The notes under the pieces were generated by a model. That model made no database searches, was not told the origin of the DNA, and was given only the letters and a program-made list of their open reading frames with translations. Both the position numbers and the translations under genes were made by a program. 64,000 nucleotides of DNA from UBA3069 sp050633465. Lineage in GTDB: Bacteria; Pseudomonadota; Alphaproteobacteria; Rhodobacterales; Rhodobacteraceae. This document shows, in pieces, positions 16,975 to 25,150 of the stretch. Positions within the stretch are counted from its first letter, which is position 1. The number at the start of each line of letters is the position of its first letter. The stretch is from the NCBI GenBank assembly GCA_050633465.1, contig JBOEGO010000002.1, forward strand, positions 124,001 through 188,000, given 5' to 3'.

Positions 16975-18159
16975 TTAAGAGGCGGCGAATTTCAGCAGCT
17001 TGATTGCCTTGAAATCGCTGACATCGCCGCCAACGCGTTTGGTGGCATAAAACAGCACATGCGGTTTTGCCGAAAACGGGTCGCGCAGGATGCGCAGATC
17101 GGGGCGCTCGGCCACGGTATAGCCATTGGCGAAATCGCCAAATGCGATCGACATGGAATTGGCCGCGATGTCGGGCATGTCTTCGGCCACCAACACGGGA
17201 TAACCCATCAAACGCGCAGGTTCGCCCGCCGCCAGACCATCGGACCACAGGAAACGACCATCCGCATCCTTCAGCTTGCGCACTGTGCCAGCGGTTTTGG
17301 AATTCATCACGAATGTCGCATTGGCGCGGTATTGCGCACCCAGCGCATACACCAGATCAATGATCGCATCGGCGCCGTTGAAATCGCCATCGGCACCGGT
17401 GGGCACATAACCCAGATTGCCCCAGGTCCAGCTGTCATTGTCCACCGACGGATGCGACAGGAACCCCTTGGGCTTGTCGATGCCATTGCCCGCCACGAAT
17501 GCACCGGCTTCGGCACGGGCGAATTTTGCGGCAATACGACCCGCCAGCCAGGTTTCGATATCAAACGCGCTGTCGTCCAGCAGGCGCTGCGATGCTTTGG
17601 GCAGGGCCGACAATTCGTGCAGGGCGATGGAAATACGGTCAATCGTCGGGGTGCCGGTTTCCACGGTCGATGCCGCTTCGGTCGCCCAGCCATGGCCAAC
17701 ATCGGCGTGATCAACCAGCACGTCATAGGATGTGCCCTCGACATTCACCACATTGGCAATCGCACGGATCGAACTGGAGGACGACAGAACCGAACGGATC
17801 GTATCCGACGTTTCAGGGTCAACCAGATAGCCGCCATCGCCATTCACAGCGGTGGACATGGATTTGCCATCCAGCTCCAGACCACGCAGGGCGTCGTCAT
17901 CGCCGGAACGGACATAGGCGTTGAACGCCTTTTGATGGGGCACTTCGGCCTCGGCTGAACGGGACAGCGCAGGGCGCGAAACGGGGGTGAAAGATTTACG
18001 ATCAAGCATGGTCAATTGCTCTTCCTGTTGTTGAACTCTGGTGTGAATTGCGTCTTTGAACTGTTTGAAGTCGCTCACGAATCCCTCGATTGCGGACTTC
18101 ACCTCGGCGACCGGGGTCATACCTTCCCCGGCCCGAGCCTTGCTCTCGGTCTTACTCAT
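16975..18159 (-). CDS. GTA major capsid protein gp5 (HK97 fold)
   Basis: A 394-residue HK97-type capsid protein equivalent to RcGTA g5. The first ~110 residues (MSKTESKARAGEG, with a Gln-rich coiled coil VQQQEEQLTMLDRKSF) form the scaffold-like delta domain removed by the gp4 protease. The rest has the capsid core signatures: GGYLVDPETSDTI, SIRAIANVV, HELSALPKASQRLLDDS, and ARLMGYPVLVAEDMPDIA with a C-terminal ATKRVGGDV. It lies just after the protease gene and before the hairpin spacer. Confidence 0.96.
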   Translation of the reverse strand: MSKTESKARAGEGMTPVAEVKSAIEGFVSDFKQFKDAIHTRVQQQEEQLTMLDRKSFTPVSRPALSRSAEAEVPHQKAFNAYVRSGDDDALRGLELDGKSMSTAVNGDGGYLVDPETSDTIRSVLSSSSSIRAIANVVNVEGTSYDVLVDHADVGHGWATEAASTVETGTPTIDRISIALHELSALPKASQRLLDDSAFDIETWLAGRIAAKFARAEAGAFVAGNGIDKPKGFLSHPSVDNDSWTWGNLGYVPTGADGDFNGADAIIDLVYALGAQYRANATFVMNSKTAGTVRKLKDADGRFLWSDGLAAGEPARLMGYPVLVAEDMPDIAANSMSIAFGDFANGYTVAERPDLRILRDPFSAKPHVLFYATKRVGGDVSDFKAIKLLKFAAS

Positions 18160-18193
18160 CCAATTTTCCTATCCTTGGTGACCCTGACTGCGC

Positions 18194-18757
18194 TCAGTCG
18201 CGCGCCAACTCCCGGCGCGCGTCCGCAAAGGTCGCCGCCAATTCACGCAGGATGTCGTCATCCAGGCTGTCGCCCTTGGCCGCCACCCGCGCACTGGGAA
18301 GCATGGGAAAGGTCACAAGCGACACCTCCCACAGCTCCAGTTCCGTCAAGAGCCGCTGGCCCTTGTCATTCTTTGCCGCCTTGAGCGTGCGATAGCCGAT
18401 GCTCAGCCCGTCAATCGCCCCCGCTGCGATCAGGGCGGCGGCCTCGCGGCCCTTGCCCACGCTGTCCAGCAACCGGCCCTTGACATACAGACCGCGCGCG
18501 TCCTCGCGCACCTCGTCCCAGATGCCGATGGGCTGCGCCGGATCGTGCTGCCACAGCATCTTGACGCTGCGCTGCTCGCCGCTCAGCCGTTTCAGTGATG
18601 CGGCATAGGCCCCCTTGGCCACCACATCATTGCCCTGATCACAGGCGCCAAACAGGCTGGCATAGCCTTCGATCACGGTGCCATCCTTGGCATCCGACAC
18701 CACCAGATCCGCATCAAAGCGGTGGAATTTACGTTCAAGTCCCGTATCAAGTTCCAT
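18194..18757 (-). CDS. GTA prohead protease gp4
   Basis: A 187-residue serine protease of the HK97 prohead protease family (equivalent to RcGTA g4). It shows DGTVIEGYASLFGACDQGNDVVAKGAY, the catalytic-His region MLWQHDPAQPIG, and the Ser region GLSIGYRTLKA. It should mature the gp5 shell. Start ATG 18757 follows AAAGGG. The C-terminal acidic/Arg tail (RELAATFADARRELARD) is normal for this group. Confidence 0.95.
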   Translation of the reverse strand: MELDTGLERKFHRFDADLVVSDAKDGTVIEGYASLFGACDQGNDVVAKGAYAASLKRLSGEQRSVKMLWQHDPAQPIGIWDEVREDARGLYVKGRLLDSVGKGREAAALIAAGAIDGLSIGYRTLKAAKNDKGQRLLTELELWEVSLVTFPMLPSARVAAKGDSLDDDILRELAATFADARRELARD

Positions 18758-18825
18758 ATCTAACCCTTTCCAAATGCAGGGTTTTCACCTGCACCATTTG
18801 CCCAATCCCTAAACCCGCACCCGCG

Positions 18826-19074
18826 TCACTGCACCAATGGCGCCGCCGCCAGAATGGATTGAAACGCCTGCGCCAGGATCGCGCCGACCACGCCATAAAC
18901 CGTCAACCACAACCGGCGCTCCAGCTTGTCCATGACCTGCTCCAGCTTCTCCAACCGGCGGTTCTGCCCTTCCAGATGCAGGCTCGACAGGCGCTCGTGC
19001 GCTTCCAGCCGCAGGGCGGGGGCGCAGTCGAATGTTTCAAACCCGTAGCGCCCGCCGGGGCCTTGCTCACTCAT
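18826..19074 (-). CDS. GTA small head-formation protein gp3.5
   Basis: An 82-residue protein at the position of rcc01685 (g3.5), between portal and protease. It has a Glu/Arg-rich coiled coil (LEGQNRRLEKLEQVMDKLERR) and then a hydrophobic C-terminal segment (WLTVYGVVGAILAQAFQSILAA), so it may be membrane-associated or pack into the shell. The start at 19074 overlaps the portal gene end by 8 bp. Assignment rests on position and size rather than on a strong motif. Confidence 0.8.
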   Translation of the reverse strand: MSEQGPGGRYGFETFDCAPALRLEAHERLSSLHLEGQNRRLEKLEQVMDKLERRLWLTVYGVVGAILAQAFQSILAAAPLVQ

Positions 19075-20290
19075 CGCCCGCGGCTCCGGTGTCATCCGCC
19101 ACACCTGCTTCGCTGATCGCGGGCAGGCCCAACATGGCGCGCTTTTCGGCAGGGGTCAGAAAATCGGCCTCGCCGACGCGCCGCCACAGGGCTTCGCGTT
19201 CGGTGGCCAGTGCCGCGACCTGATCCAGATCGGGGCGCAGCTCCACACCCTCCTCCACGAACCGCGACAACCACTCGGATACGCCCGCCGCCACACGGGT
19301 CGCCAGGGGCAATACCGTCAACCGATAAAAGGCGCGGTTGGCCTCTTGGTAATTGGCGAATGTCGCATCACCCGGAATGCCCAGCAGCATCGGCGGCACC
19401 CCGAATGCCAGCGCGATTTCACGCGCCGCGCTTTCCTTGGTCTTCTGGAATTCCATATCCGAGGGGCTGAACCCCATCGGTTTCCAATCCAGACCACCCT
19501 CCAGCAACATCGGGCGACCCGCGTTGCGCGCACCCTGGTGGTGGCTTTCCATTTCGCCCACCAGACGGTCGTATTGATCGGGCGACAGGGTGCCCTGCCC
19601 CTCGGCCCCTTTGTAAACGATGGCACCTGACGGGCGCGCCGCATTGTCCAGCAATGCCTTTGACCAGCGCGAGGCCGAATTATGCACGTCCACCGCCATC
19701 GCCGCCGCCTGCATCGGGCTGAACCCATAATGATCGTCCTGCGGGTGGAAATTTTTCAGATGCACCACGGGCGGCACGGGGCCACGCACGTCAAACCGGT
19801 GCTTGCGCCCGCCCACCGCATATTCATAGCCAACGGGCCAGCCATCCGCGCCCGGCACCACCGACATCCGGTCGGACCGCAACACATGCAATTCCAACGG
19901 CACCGAATCCTCGCCGCCCACTGCCTCGACATAGGCGTTGCCGGTCAACAGCAACTGACCAAACAGCGCCTCGAACAGTTCGGCGCGGCCCTGCGCGGGG
20001 TTGGGCTGGTTGATCAGCGCCAACAGCGGGTGCGCCTCGTAACGGCGCTCACAGTCCTGCAACACCATCGGCAGCGCGGCGGCGGCTTCGGCGATCATCT
20101 TGACGCAGCGAAACCCGACCGGATTGGCGTTGAACCCCGTGCGCGTCAGCGATGCGGTGTCACGCGGGCTCCAGGCCACACGGCCACCGCCCTGCATCGC
20201 CACCAATGCACCGCTGATCTTGCCGGTGGCGCTGGCCTTTTGCTCGGGCAGCTCCCGGGTCGCACCCCGCCGTAAGAAATCGAATACCAT
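19067..20290 (-). CDS. GTA portal protein gp3
   Basis: A 407-residue HK97-type portal protein (RcGTA g3), forming the dodecameric DNA channel at one capsid vertex. Signatures include AVWSPRDTASLTRTGF-like AWSPRDTASL, GNAYVEAV, HLKNFHPQDDHYGFSPMQAA, SKALLDNAARPSGAIV and the family core FGVPPMLLGIPGDATFANYQEANRAFYRLT (position guide, about residues 300-330). ATG 20290 follows GAGGAG by nine bases; upstream codons to 20383 lack a ribosome-binding site. It begins a possible second transcription unit, since a terminator precedes it at 20523-20557. Confidence 0.95.
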   Translation of the reverse strand: MVFDFLRRGATRELPEQKASATGKISGALVAMQGGGRVAWSPRDTASLTRTGFNANPVGFRCVKMIAEAAAALPMVLQDCERRYEAHPLLALINQPNPAQGRAELFEALFGQLLLTGNAYVEAVGGEDSVPLELHVLRSDRMSVVPGADGWPVGYEYAVGGRKHRFDVRGPVPPVVHLKNFHPQDDHYGFSPMQAAAMAVDVHNSASRWSKALLDNAARPSGAIVYKGAEGQGTLSPDQYDRLVGEMESHHQGARNAGRPMLLEGGLDWKPMGFSPSDMEFQKTKESAAREIALAFGVPPMLLGIPGDATFANYQEANRAFYRLTVLPLATRVAAGVSEWLSRFVEEGVELRPDLDQVAALATEREALWRRVGEADFLTPAEKRAMLGLPAISEAGVADDTGAAGDE

Positions 20291-20445
20291 CCCGTGTTGC
20301 TCCTCGTTTTCCTGGTCCACCGGCCAGCACGCTGACCGCCTCGTATTTGCAAGGCCCGAATATTCCCGACCTGTTGCAGCCACTCTGGGATCAAAGGTTT
20401 AAAGAAAGTAAACCGATGCGAACGCTCGCCATAAATCACAAAACA

Positions 20446-20451
20446 ATTATA
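20446..20451 (-). promoter_or_regulatory. Candidate -10 element upstream of the GTA portal gene
   Basis: A perfect TATAAT on the minus strand lies in a locally AT-rich stretch (about 20385-20480) within the 288-bp gap between the terminase and portal genes. No good -35 hexamer sits at 16-18 bp, so an activator-dependent promoter or a chance match are both possible. Its place, downstream of a strong terminator and upstream of gp3, is what makes it worth noting. Confidence 0.3.
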
Positions 20452-20522
20452 AATCAGCACCTTAAGTTCAGATTTCACGCAACACCCACCGCACGCTGGC
20501 CCCAATCCACACCCCGAAAACG

Positions 20523-20557
20523 AAAAAAGGGCGGCGCGCTTTTGCGCACCGCCCCTT
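20523..20557 (-). terminator. Strong intrinsic terminator inside the GTA cluster, after terminase
   Basis: On the minus strand an 11-bp stem GGGCGGTGCGC/GCGCGCCGCCC (one G-T pair) with an AAAA loop is followed by six T. It begins 22 bp after the stop codon of the terminase gene and 230 bp before the portal gene. The structure has every mark of a Rho-independent terminator and would separate gp1-gp2 from gp3-gp15 unless antiterminated. Confidence 0.85.
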
Positions 20558-20578
20558 TGCCTGTTGCCCCCCTGCCCC

Positions 20579-21934
20579 TTACAAGGATCGCACCGTCGGA
20601 TTGCGCCATTTCGCAGCCCGCTCGATGATCAATTCATGCAGCGCCCAGACCAGCGCATCAACCCGGTCAGGGCTGCCCTTGCCCTCATAGCCCTGCGCCG
20701 TCATCAGGCACATCTGGTCCTCTAGCGGGCCTAACCCATGCACATGACGCACCCGCCCCTGCTCGTATAGGGCCGCCACAGGTTCGGCCCGCGCCCCCTT
20801 GCCACGGCTGGCATGGACCTTCTTGAACGGCACCATGGGATCAATCTGGCGCACCACTTCCTCCACCAGATCACCGCCCTGATTGACCTCGGCCACCAAA
20901 CGATCCGCCCCCCATGTTTCCATGGCGCGGATCGCGGCCCTGGCCCAACCCGTGGGGCTGGTGGATGCCACGCTGGCATCCTCCAATACCCATGCGCGCC
21001 AGTCCTGTACCGGCCCGCGTGTCTGCGCCCCCACCACCACGATGCCGCATTCATCGCTGTCCTTGCCGCCTGTCACGGCGGGGTCCACCGCCACCACGAT
21101 CCGGTCCACCTCGGGCGGGGTGTCGACCCGCAGCGCCTCTAACATGCCGCTGGTCCATAACGCGCCCTCGGCGTCCTCCAGTAACACGCCCTCCAGTTCC
21201 TGCCGCCCCAGACGGGTGCCGGCATAACGCGCCTGCACCTCCTCCAGAAAACTGTCGGCCAGATTGGCGGCGTTGGCTTGGGTCGTGGCATGGGTCACCA
21301 CGGTGGATGGCAATTTCAACAGCCCCTTGAGCACGCCAACATTGCGCGGCGTGGTGGTGATGCAAACCTGCGGCTGATCCCCCAGCCGCAGCCCGAATTG
21401 CAACATATCCCATGTGTCCTGCGATTTCTTCCACTTGGCCAGTTCGTCCACCCATGCCGCGTCAAACTGCGGCCCGCGCAGGGATTCGGGGTCATGCGCC
21501 GAAAACACCTGCGCCGTGGCCCCGTTTGGCCAAACCAGCCGCCTGCGCCCGTCCTGCCACGTCGGGCGCCGGTCGGGCGGCGAACAGGCCAGAATACCGC
21601 TTTCGCCAAAAATCATCACATCGCGGGTCTGGTCATAGGTTTCGCCGATGATCGCCACGCGGCTGGCGCGGCCCTTGTCCATGGGTTTCGCGCCTTCGAC
21701 CTGCCCGCGCACCCATTCGGCACCGGCGCGGGTTTTCCCCGCGCCGCGCCCGCCCATAATCACCCAGTTGCGCCAATCGCCCTCGGGTGGCAGCTGATGC
21801 TCCATCGCCCAGAATTCAAACAGATAGGGCAGCGCCATCAGCTCCTGCTCGCTCAAACTGTCCAGAAACTCATCCTGAACGGCAGCATCTTCTAAGGCGA
21901 GAAAGGCGGCACCCGATCTGAGTTCGTGCCGCAT
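20579..21934 (-). CDS. GTA terminase large subunit gp2
   Basis: The DNA-packaging ATPase/nuclease (RcGTA g2). With ATG 21934 it has 451 residues: Walker A GGRGAGKT at about 61-68, a Walker B-like AAWVDELAKW, and the RNase H-like nuclease acidic residues in VVAVDPAVTGGKDSDE and in RVDALVWAL near the C-terminus. A longer form from TTG 21991 is possible, because GGAGG lies 6 bases in front, but that segment lies inside gp1 and the GGAGG is also gp1 coding sequence. All catalytic motifs are present, so packaging should be functional. Confidence 0.95.
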   Translation of the reverse strand: MRHELRSGAAFLALEDAAVQDEFLDSLSEQELMALPYLFEFWAMEHQLPPEGDWRNWVIMGGRGAGKTRAGAEWVRGQVEGAKPMDKGRASRVAIIGETYDQTRDVMIFGESGILACSPPDRRPTWQDGRRRLVWPNGATAQVFSAHDPESLRGPQFDAAWVDELAKWKKSQDTWDMLQFGLRLGDQPQVCITTTPRNVGVLKGLLKLPSTVVTHATTQANAANLADSFLEEVQARYAGTRLGRQELEGVLLEDAEGALWTSGMLEALRVDTPPEVDRIVVAVDPAVTGGKDSDECGIVVVGAQTRGPVQDWRAWVLEDASVASTSPTGWARAAIRAMETWGADRLVAEVNQGGDLVEEVVRQIDPMVPFKKVHASRGKGARAEPVAALYEQGRVRHVHGLGPLEDQMCLMTAQGYEGKGSPDRVDALVWALHELIIERAAKWRNPTVRSL

Positions 21935-22199
21935 CAAGGTCAAGGGCGTATCCGTTGACGATTCCCTCTTCGGTTTTTCGACGTTCTGCAAGTTTGGCCT
22001 CCATTTCCGTGGCGATCCGCAACCATTGGCGGATTTCCGTGGTGATTTTCGTGCTGTCCTTCAGGGCGTCGAATTCACCGTGCCTGACACGGCGGTTCAA
22101 ATCCTCAAGGTCGTCTTTCATGCTCAGCAGTTGTTCTTCGACGGTCCGGATTGCCCTTTGCAGGGTGTCGGGGCCGACCTCTTCGGTCATGTCTGTCAT
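21870..22199 (-). CDS. GTA gp1 (small terminase-like protein)
   Basis: A 109-residue protein equivalent to RcGTA g1, reported as the small terminase component. It is acidic and helical at the N-terminus (LQRAIRTVEEQLLSMKDDLEDLNRRV), then ALKDSTKITTEIRQWLRIATEMEAKLAERRK, and ends with the conserved EEGIVNGYALDLDAARTQIGCRLSRL. The start ATG 22199 has only a weak ribosome-binding site; its first bases overlap the stop codon of a leader ORF (22196-22306) as ATGA, suggesting translational coupling. It overlaps the terminase gene by 65 bp. Confidence 0.88.
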   Translation of the reverse strand: MTDMTEEVGPDTLQRAIRTVEEQLLSMKDDLEDLNRRVRHGEFDALKDSTKITTEIRQWLRIATEMEAKLAERRKTEEGIVNGYALDLDAARTQIGCRLSRLRRCCRSG

Positions 22200-22306
22200 G
22201 TTTGCTCGCTCTGCCTCATGCGCCAATCCCTCCGCACGTAAGACACGAAAAAACGGCCATTGGAGTCACCCCCAAGGCCGCTTGCCCATCTCTTCCAGCA
22301 TGTCAT
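22196..22306 (-). CDS. Possible 36-codon leader ORF of the GTA operon
   Basis: From ATG 22306 a frame of 36 codons (MTCWKRWASGLGG onward) runs through the hairpin at 22248-22280 and stops at TGA 22198-22196, overlapping the gp1 start as ATGA. A second ORF in another frame, ATG 22301 to a TGA in the hairpin loop (MLEEMGKRPWG), begins almost exactly at the predicted transcription start. No Shine-Dalgarno is seen, so either would be translated leaderless. Whether these are coding or chance frames over a regulatory hairpin cannot be told from one sequence. Confidence 0.35.
   Translation of the reverse strand: MTCWKRWASGLGGDSNGRFFVSYVRRDWRMRQSEQT
22248..22280 (-). terminator. Terminator-like hairpin (attenuator candidate) in the GTA leader
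   Basis: Minus strand: CGGCCTTGG - 8 nt - CCAATGGCCG (one bulged T) followed by TTTTTT. It lies between the predicted transcription start (about 22302) and the gp1 start codon (22199), so a transcript from the GTA promoter must read through it. An attenuation or antitermination role is inferred. Alternatively it could end a small RNA of about 55 nt. Confidence 0.6.
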
Positions 22307-22308
22307 AA

Positions 22309-22337
22309 CTTATAGGTTAGACCGTGCGTTGGGTCAA
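22309..22337 (-). promoter_or_regulatory. Sigma70-type promoter of the GTA cluster
   Basis: TTGACC (22337-22332) and TATAAG (22314-22309) are separated by exactly 17 bp on the minus strand, upstream of gp1. This is the best promoter match in the window. In R. capsulatus the equivalent promoter is directly activated by the GafA protein and is under CtrA/quorum-sensing control; those regulators are not encoded here. Confidence 0.7.
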
Positions 22338-22353
22338 GCCCACGACCCGACGC
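22326..22353. promoter_or_regulatory. Imperfect inverted repeat overlapping the -35 of the GTA promoter
   Basis: GCGTTGGGTC - 8 bp - GACCCGACGC: ten-base arms with one mismatch, centred on and upstream of the -35 hexamer. The position is right for an activator or repressor of GTA transcription (GafA being the known candidate in the group). Inferred from symmetry and location. Confidence 0.5.
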
Positions 22354-22437
22354 AACCCGTTCTAATCATTCACACTTTCTTAACTTCCGGCGTGAAACAC
22401 CACCCCTGAACCACCCCTGCCCCCCCCTGAAACAGCA

Positions 22438-22474
22438 AAACGCCCGACCTGTTGCCAGTGCCGGACGCCTTGAA
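22438..22474 (-). terminator. Candidate terminator after mltG
   Basis: Minus strand GGCGTCCGGC...GTCGGGCG followed by TTTTG, beginning 25 bp after the mltG stop codon. The stem contains G-T pairs and is weaker than other terminators in the window, but its position fits the end of the fabF-mltG unit. Confidence 0.5.
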
Positions 22475-22498
22475 TTTCCCGGTGTTTTCAATACCGCA

Positions 22499-23662
22499 TC
22501 AGTTGCCTGACTGCTGTCGCTCCGCTTCGATCTTGCGCCATTCGGCCACGTTGCGGTTGTGTTCGTCCAACGTGGTGGCAAAGGCATGACCGCCCGTGCC
22601 ATCGGCAACAAAGAACACGTAATCGGTGCTGGCCGGGTTCAACGCAGCACGAATGCTGGCCGCACCGGGGTTGGCAATCGGCGTCGGCGGCAGGGCCGGA
22701 ATCACATAGGTGTTGTATTCGGTTTCGCCGCGCAATTCCGACCGGCGCAAACCGCGCCCCAACACACCCTGCCCCTTGGTAATGCCATAAATCACCGTCG
22801 GGTCGGTTTGCAGCTTCATGCCGGTGTTCAGCCGGTTGATAAACACACTGGCCACCTGCGGGCGCTCGGATGAAACGCCGGTTTCCTTTTCAATGATCGA
22901 CGCAAGGATCAGCGCCTCTTCGGGGCTGTTCAACGGCAGGTCACTGTCGCGGCTTTCCCATTCCGCCGCCAGTATAACCGCCTGCGCGTTCTGCATTTTG
23001 GCGATCAGCGCGGCGCGGTCATCGCCCGGGCGCACCTCGTAACTGTCCGGGGCCAGCGACCCTTCGGATGGCACTTCGGCCACCTCGCCCGCCAGCACAT
23101 CAACCGATTTCAACTCTTCAACCACCTGCCAGCTGGTCACACCCTCGGCCAGCGCGATACGAAACCGAGTGTCGGCCTGATCGCGCACCTTGGTGTATAC
23201 CGCCGGAATCTCGGCCTCGGAGGGATCAAACTTCGCCCGCTCCACATATTCATTGGTCGCAGGGTCCAACTCGCGCACCTGAACCTGCGCGCGGTTCACA
23301 CCGATACGATACACCACCTCGGTGCCGCATGTGCTGGCCCCGCCGCGTGTCACAATATCGACGATACCCGACATCGACGTGCCCTCGGGCACCAGAAACG
23401 ACCCCGCCTTCAGGCGGCTGCTCTTGTCGGTGTAATCCGACCCCAGCCGAAACACCGTTCCGCTGGAAATCGCGCCGCGCTCTTCCAGGTTCTCGCTGAT
23501 GGAACGCATGTTCGACCCCGATGGCACCCGCACGCAAATCGCCTCGGCCAGCGGCCCCTCGGCGTTGTATTCCGATTGACCCCACAGGATCACACCGCCC
23601 CCCAGAAACACCAGCAGCACAAACAGCGTCAGAAAATTAGAGGCAATATGCCGCCACATCAC
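22499..23662 (-). CDS. mltG: Endolytic murein transglycosylase MltG
   Basis: An inner-membrane YceG-family enzyme that cuts nascent glycan strands and so sets their length. 387 residues: an N-terminal transmembrane helix (about 8-28, FLTLFVLLVFLGGGVILW), LysM-like region (SNMRSISENLEERGAIS), and the catalytic domain with ILASIIEKETG (catalytic Glu), FINRLNTGMKLQTDPTVIYG and SEYNTY-like ETEYNTYVIPALPPTPIANPG (position guide, about residues 310-330). Its ATG overlaps the fabF stop by 4 bp, so the two are translationally coupled. Confidence 0.96.
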   Translation of the reverse strand: MMWRHIASNFLTLFVLLVFLGGGVILWGQSEYNAEGPLAEAICVRVPSGSNMRSISENLEERGAISSGTVFRLGSDYTDKSSRLKAGSFLVPEGTSMSGIVDIVTRGGASTCGTEVVYRIGVNRAQVQVRELDPATNEYVERAKFDPSEAEIPAVYTKVRDQADTRFRIALAEGVTSWQVVEELKSVDVLAGEVAEVPSEGSLAPDSYEVRPGDDRAALIAKMQNAQAVILAAEWESRDSDLPLNSPEEALILASIIEKETGVSSERPQVASVFINRLNTGMKLQTDPTVIYGITKGQGVLGRGLRRSELRGETEYNTYVIPALPPTPIANPGAASIRAALNPASTDYVFFVADGTGGHAFATTLDEHNRNVAEWRKIEAERQQSGN

Positions 23663-24918
23663 CGGACCTTCCCGATCACCAGACTGGCATTGGTGCCGCC
23701 AAAGCCGAAACTGTTCGACAACGCCACATCAATCTTGCGCTCGCGCTTGGCATTCGGGGCCAGATCCAGCGGGCTTTCCACCGCCGGATTGTCCAGATTG
23801 ATGGTCGGCGGCGCAACCTGATCGCGAATCGCCAGAACCGAGAAGATGGCCTCGATCGCCCCGGCCGCGCCCAGCAAATGCCCGGTGGCCGATTTGGTGG
23901 ATGACATCGTGGCCTTGCCCGCCGCATCGCCCAGCAAACGCTCGACCGCGCCCAGCTCGATCGTGTCCGCCATGGTCGATGTGCCATGGGCGTTGATGTA
24001 ATCAACCTCCGCAGGGGCCAGACCTGCACGCTCCAACGCCGCTGTCATCGACCGGAATCCGCCATCACCATCCGACGCGGGCGCAGTGATGTGATAGGCA
24101 TCCCCCGACAGACCATAGCCCAATACCTCGGCGTAAATCTTGGCACCGCGTGCCTTGGCATGTTCGTATTCTTCCAATACGACCACACCCGCACCCTCGC
24201 CCATGACAAACCCGTCACGATCCGCATCATAGGGGCGGCTGGCCGATTTCGGATCATCCGCACGCCCCGTCGACAGCGCCTTGCAGGCGTTGAAACCGGC
24301 AATGCCGATTTCACAAATCGCGGCCTCGGCCCCGCCTGCCACCATGACTTCGGCATCGCCCCACTGGATCAATCGCGCCGCATCGCCAATGGCATGGGCA
24401 CCTGTGGAACAGGCAGTCACAACCGCATGATTGGGGCCCTTGAACCCGTATTTGATACTGACCTGACCGGAAATCAGGTTGATCAAGGCACCGGGAATGA
24501 AAAACGGCGACACGCGGCGCGCCCCCTTCTCGGCAATCAACTTGGTCGTCGCCTCGATGGATTGCAAACCACCAATGCCCGATCCCAGCATCACACCGGT
24601 GCGCAGGCGCGATTCCTCGTCCTCAGGCTCCCATCCGGCGTCCTGAACCGCCTGCGTCGCCGCGGCCACACCGTATAGAATGAAATCATCAACCTTGCGG
24701 CGCTCTTTGGGCTGCATCCAGTCGTCAGGGTTAAACGTGCCATCGGTGCCATCACCATAAGGCACCTCGCAGGCATAGGTCGTCGCCACATTCGACGCAT
24801 CAAACCGCGTGATCGGCCCCGCGCCCGACTGCCCGTCCAACAAACGGGCCCATGTTTCCTCGACCCCGCAGGCCAATGGTGTAACCAGGCCCAGCCCGGT
24901 GATAACGACACGACGCAT
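23659..24918 (-). CDS. fabF: Beta-ketoacyl-ACP synthase II
   Basis: Condenses malonyl-ACP with acyl-ACP in fatty acid elongation (419 residues). The thiolase-fold triad is visible: Cys in VVTACSTGAHAIG, His in NAHGTSTMADT, His in SATGHLLGAAGA. The start is ATG 24918 (MRRVVITGLGLVTPL), with GAGGAGGGG upstream; the frame is open slightly further but that part is the ribosome-binding site itself. It lies downstream of acpP and overlaps mltG. Confidence 0.97.
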   Translation of the reverse strand: MRRVVITGLGLVTPLACGVEETWARLLDGQSGAGPITRFDASNVATTYACEVPYGDGTDGTFNPDDWMQPKERRKVDDFILYGVAAATQAVQDAGWEPEDEESRLRTGVMLGSGIGGLQSIEATTKLIAEKGARRVSPFFIPGALINLISGQVSIKYGFKGPNHAVVTACSTGAHAIGDAARLIQWGDAEVMVAGGAEAAICEIGIAGFNACKALSTGRADDPKSASRPYDADRDGFVMGEGAGVVVLEEYEHAKARGAKIYAEVLGYGLSGDAYHITAPASDGDGGFRSMTAALERAGLAPAEVDYINAHGTSTMADTIELGAVERLLGDAAGKATMSSTKSATGHLLGAAGAIEAIFSVLAIRDQVAPPTINLDNPAVESPLDLAPNAKRERKIDVALSNSFGFGGTNASLVIGKVR

Positions 24919-25091
24919 AAGGATGCCCCTCCTCAATTCTCTTTGGCCCGCTCATACCCTGCCACAGGCCGCATGGGCAAGTCCGCTGCCCATCCCCACC
25001 CCCGACCAACGGCCATTTTCTTGCAATTTCAGGTGGCAGAACCCGTTGCGCAAACCGGCCAAACCCCCAATGAAACATAACATAGATACGG

Positions 25092-25120
25092 AAAAAGCCC
25101 CCGACCTTACAGCCAGGGGC
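25092..25120 (-). terminator. Terminator after acpP
   Basis: Minus strand GCCCCTGGC-TGTAAG-GTCGGGGGC followed by TTTTTCC, 30 bp downstream of the acpP stop. It would let acpP be transcribed at a high level separately from fabF. Confidence 0.65.
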
Positions 25121-25150
25121 AATTTCAAACCGCCATAGGCGGAAATCCGA

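Noticed and set aside
7949..22353. Active prophage
   Set aside because: No integrase, repressor, replication or lysis genes and no attachment repeats; gene order is exactly that of the GTA, with host-like composition.
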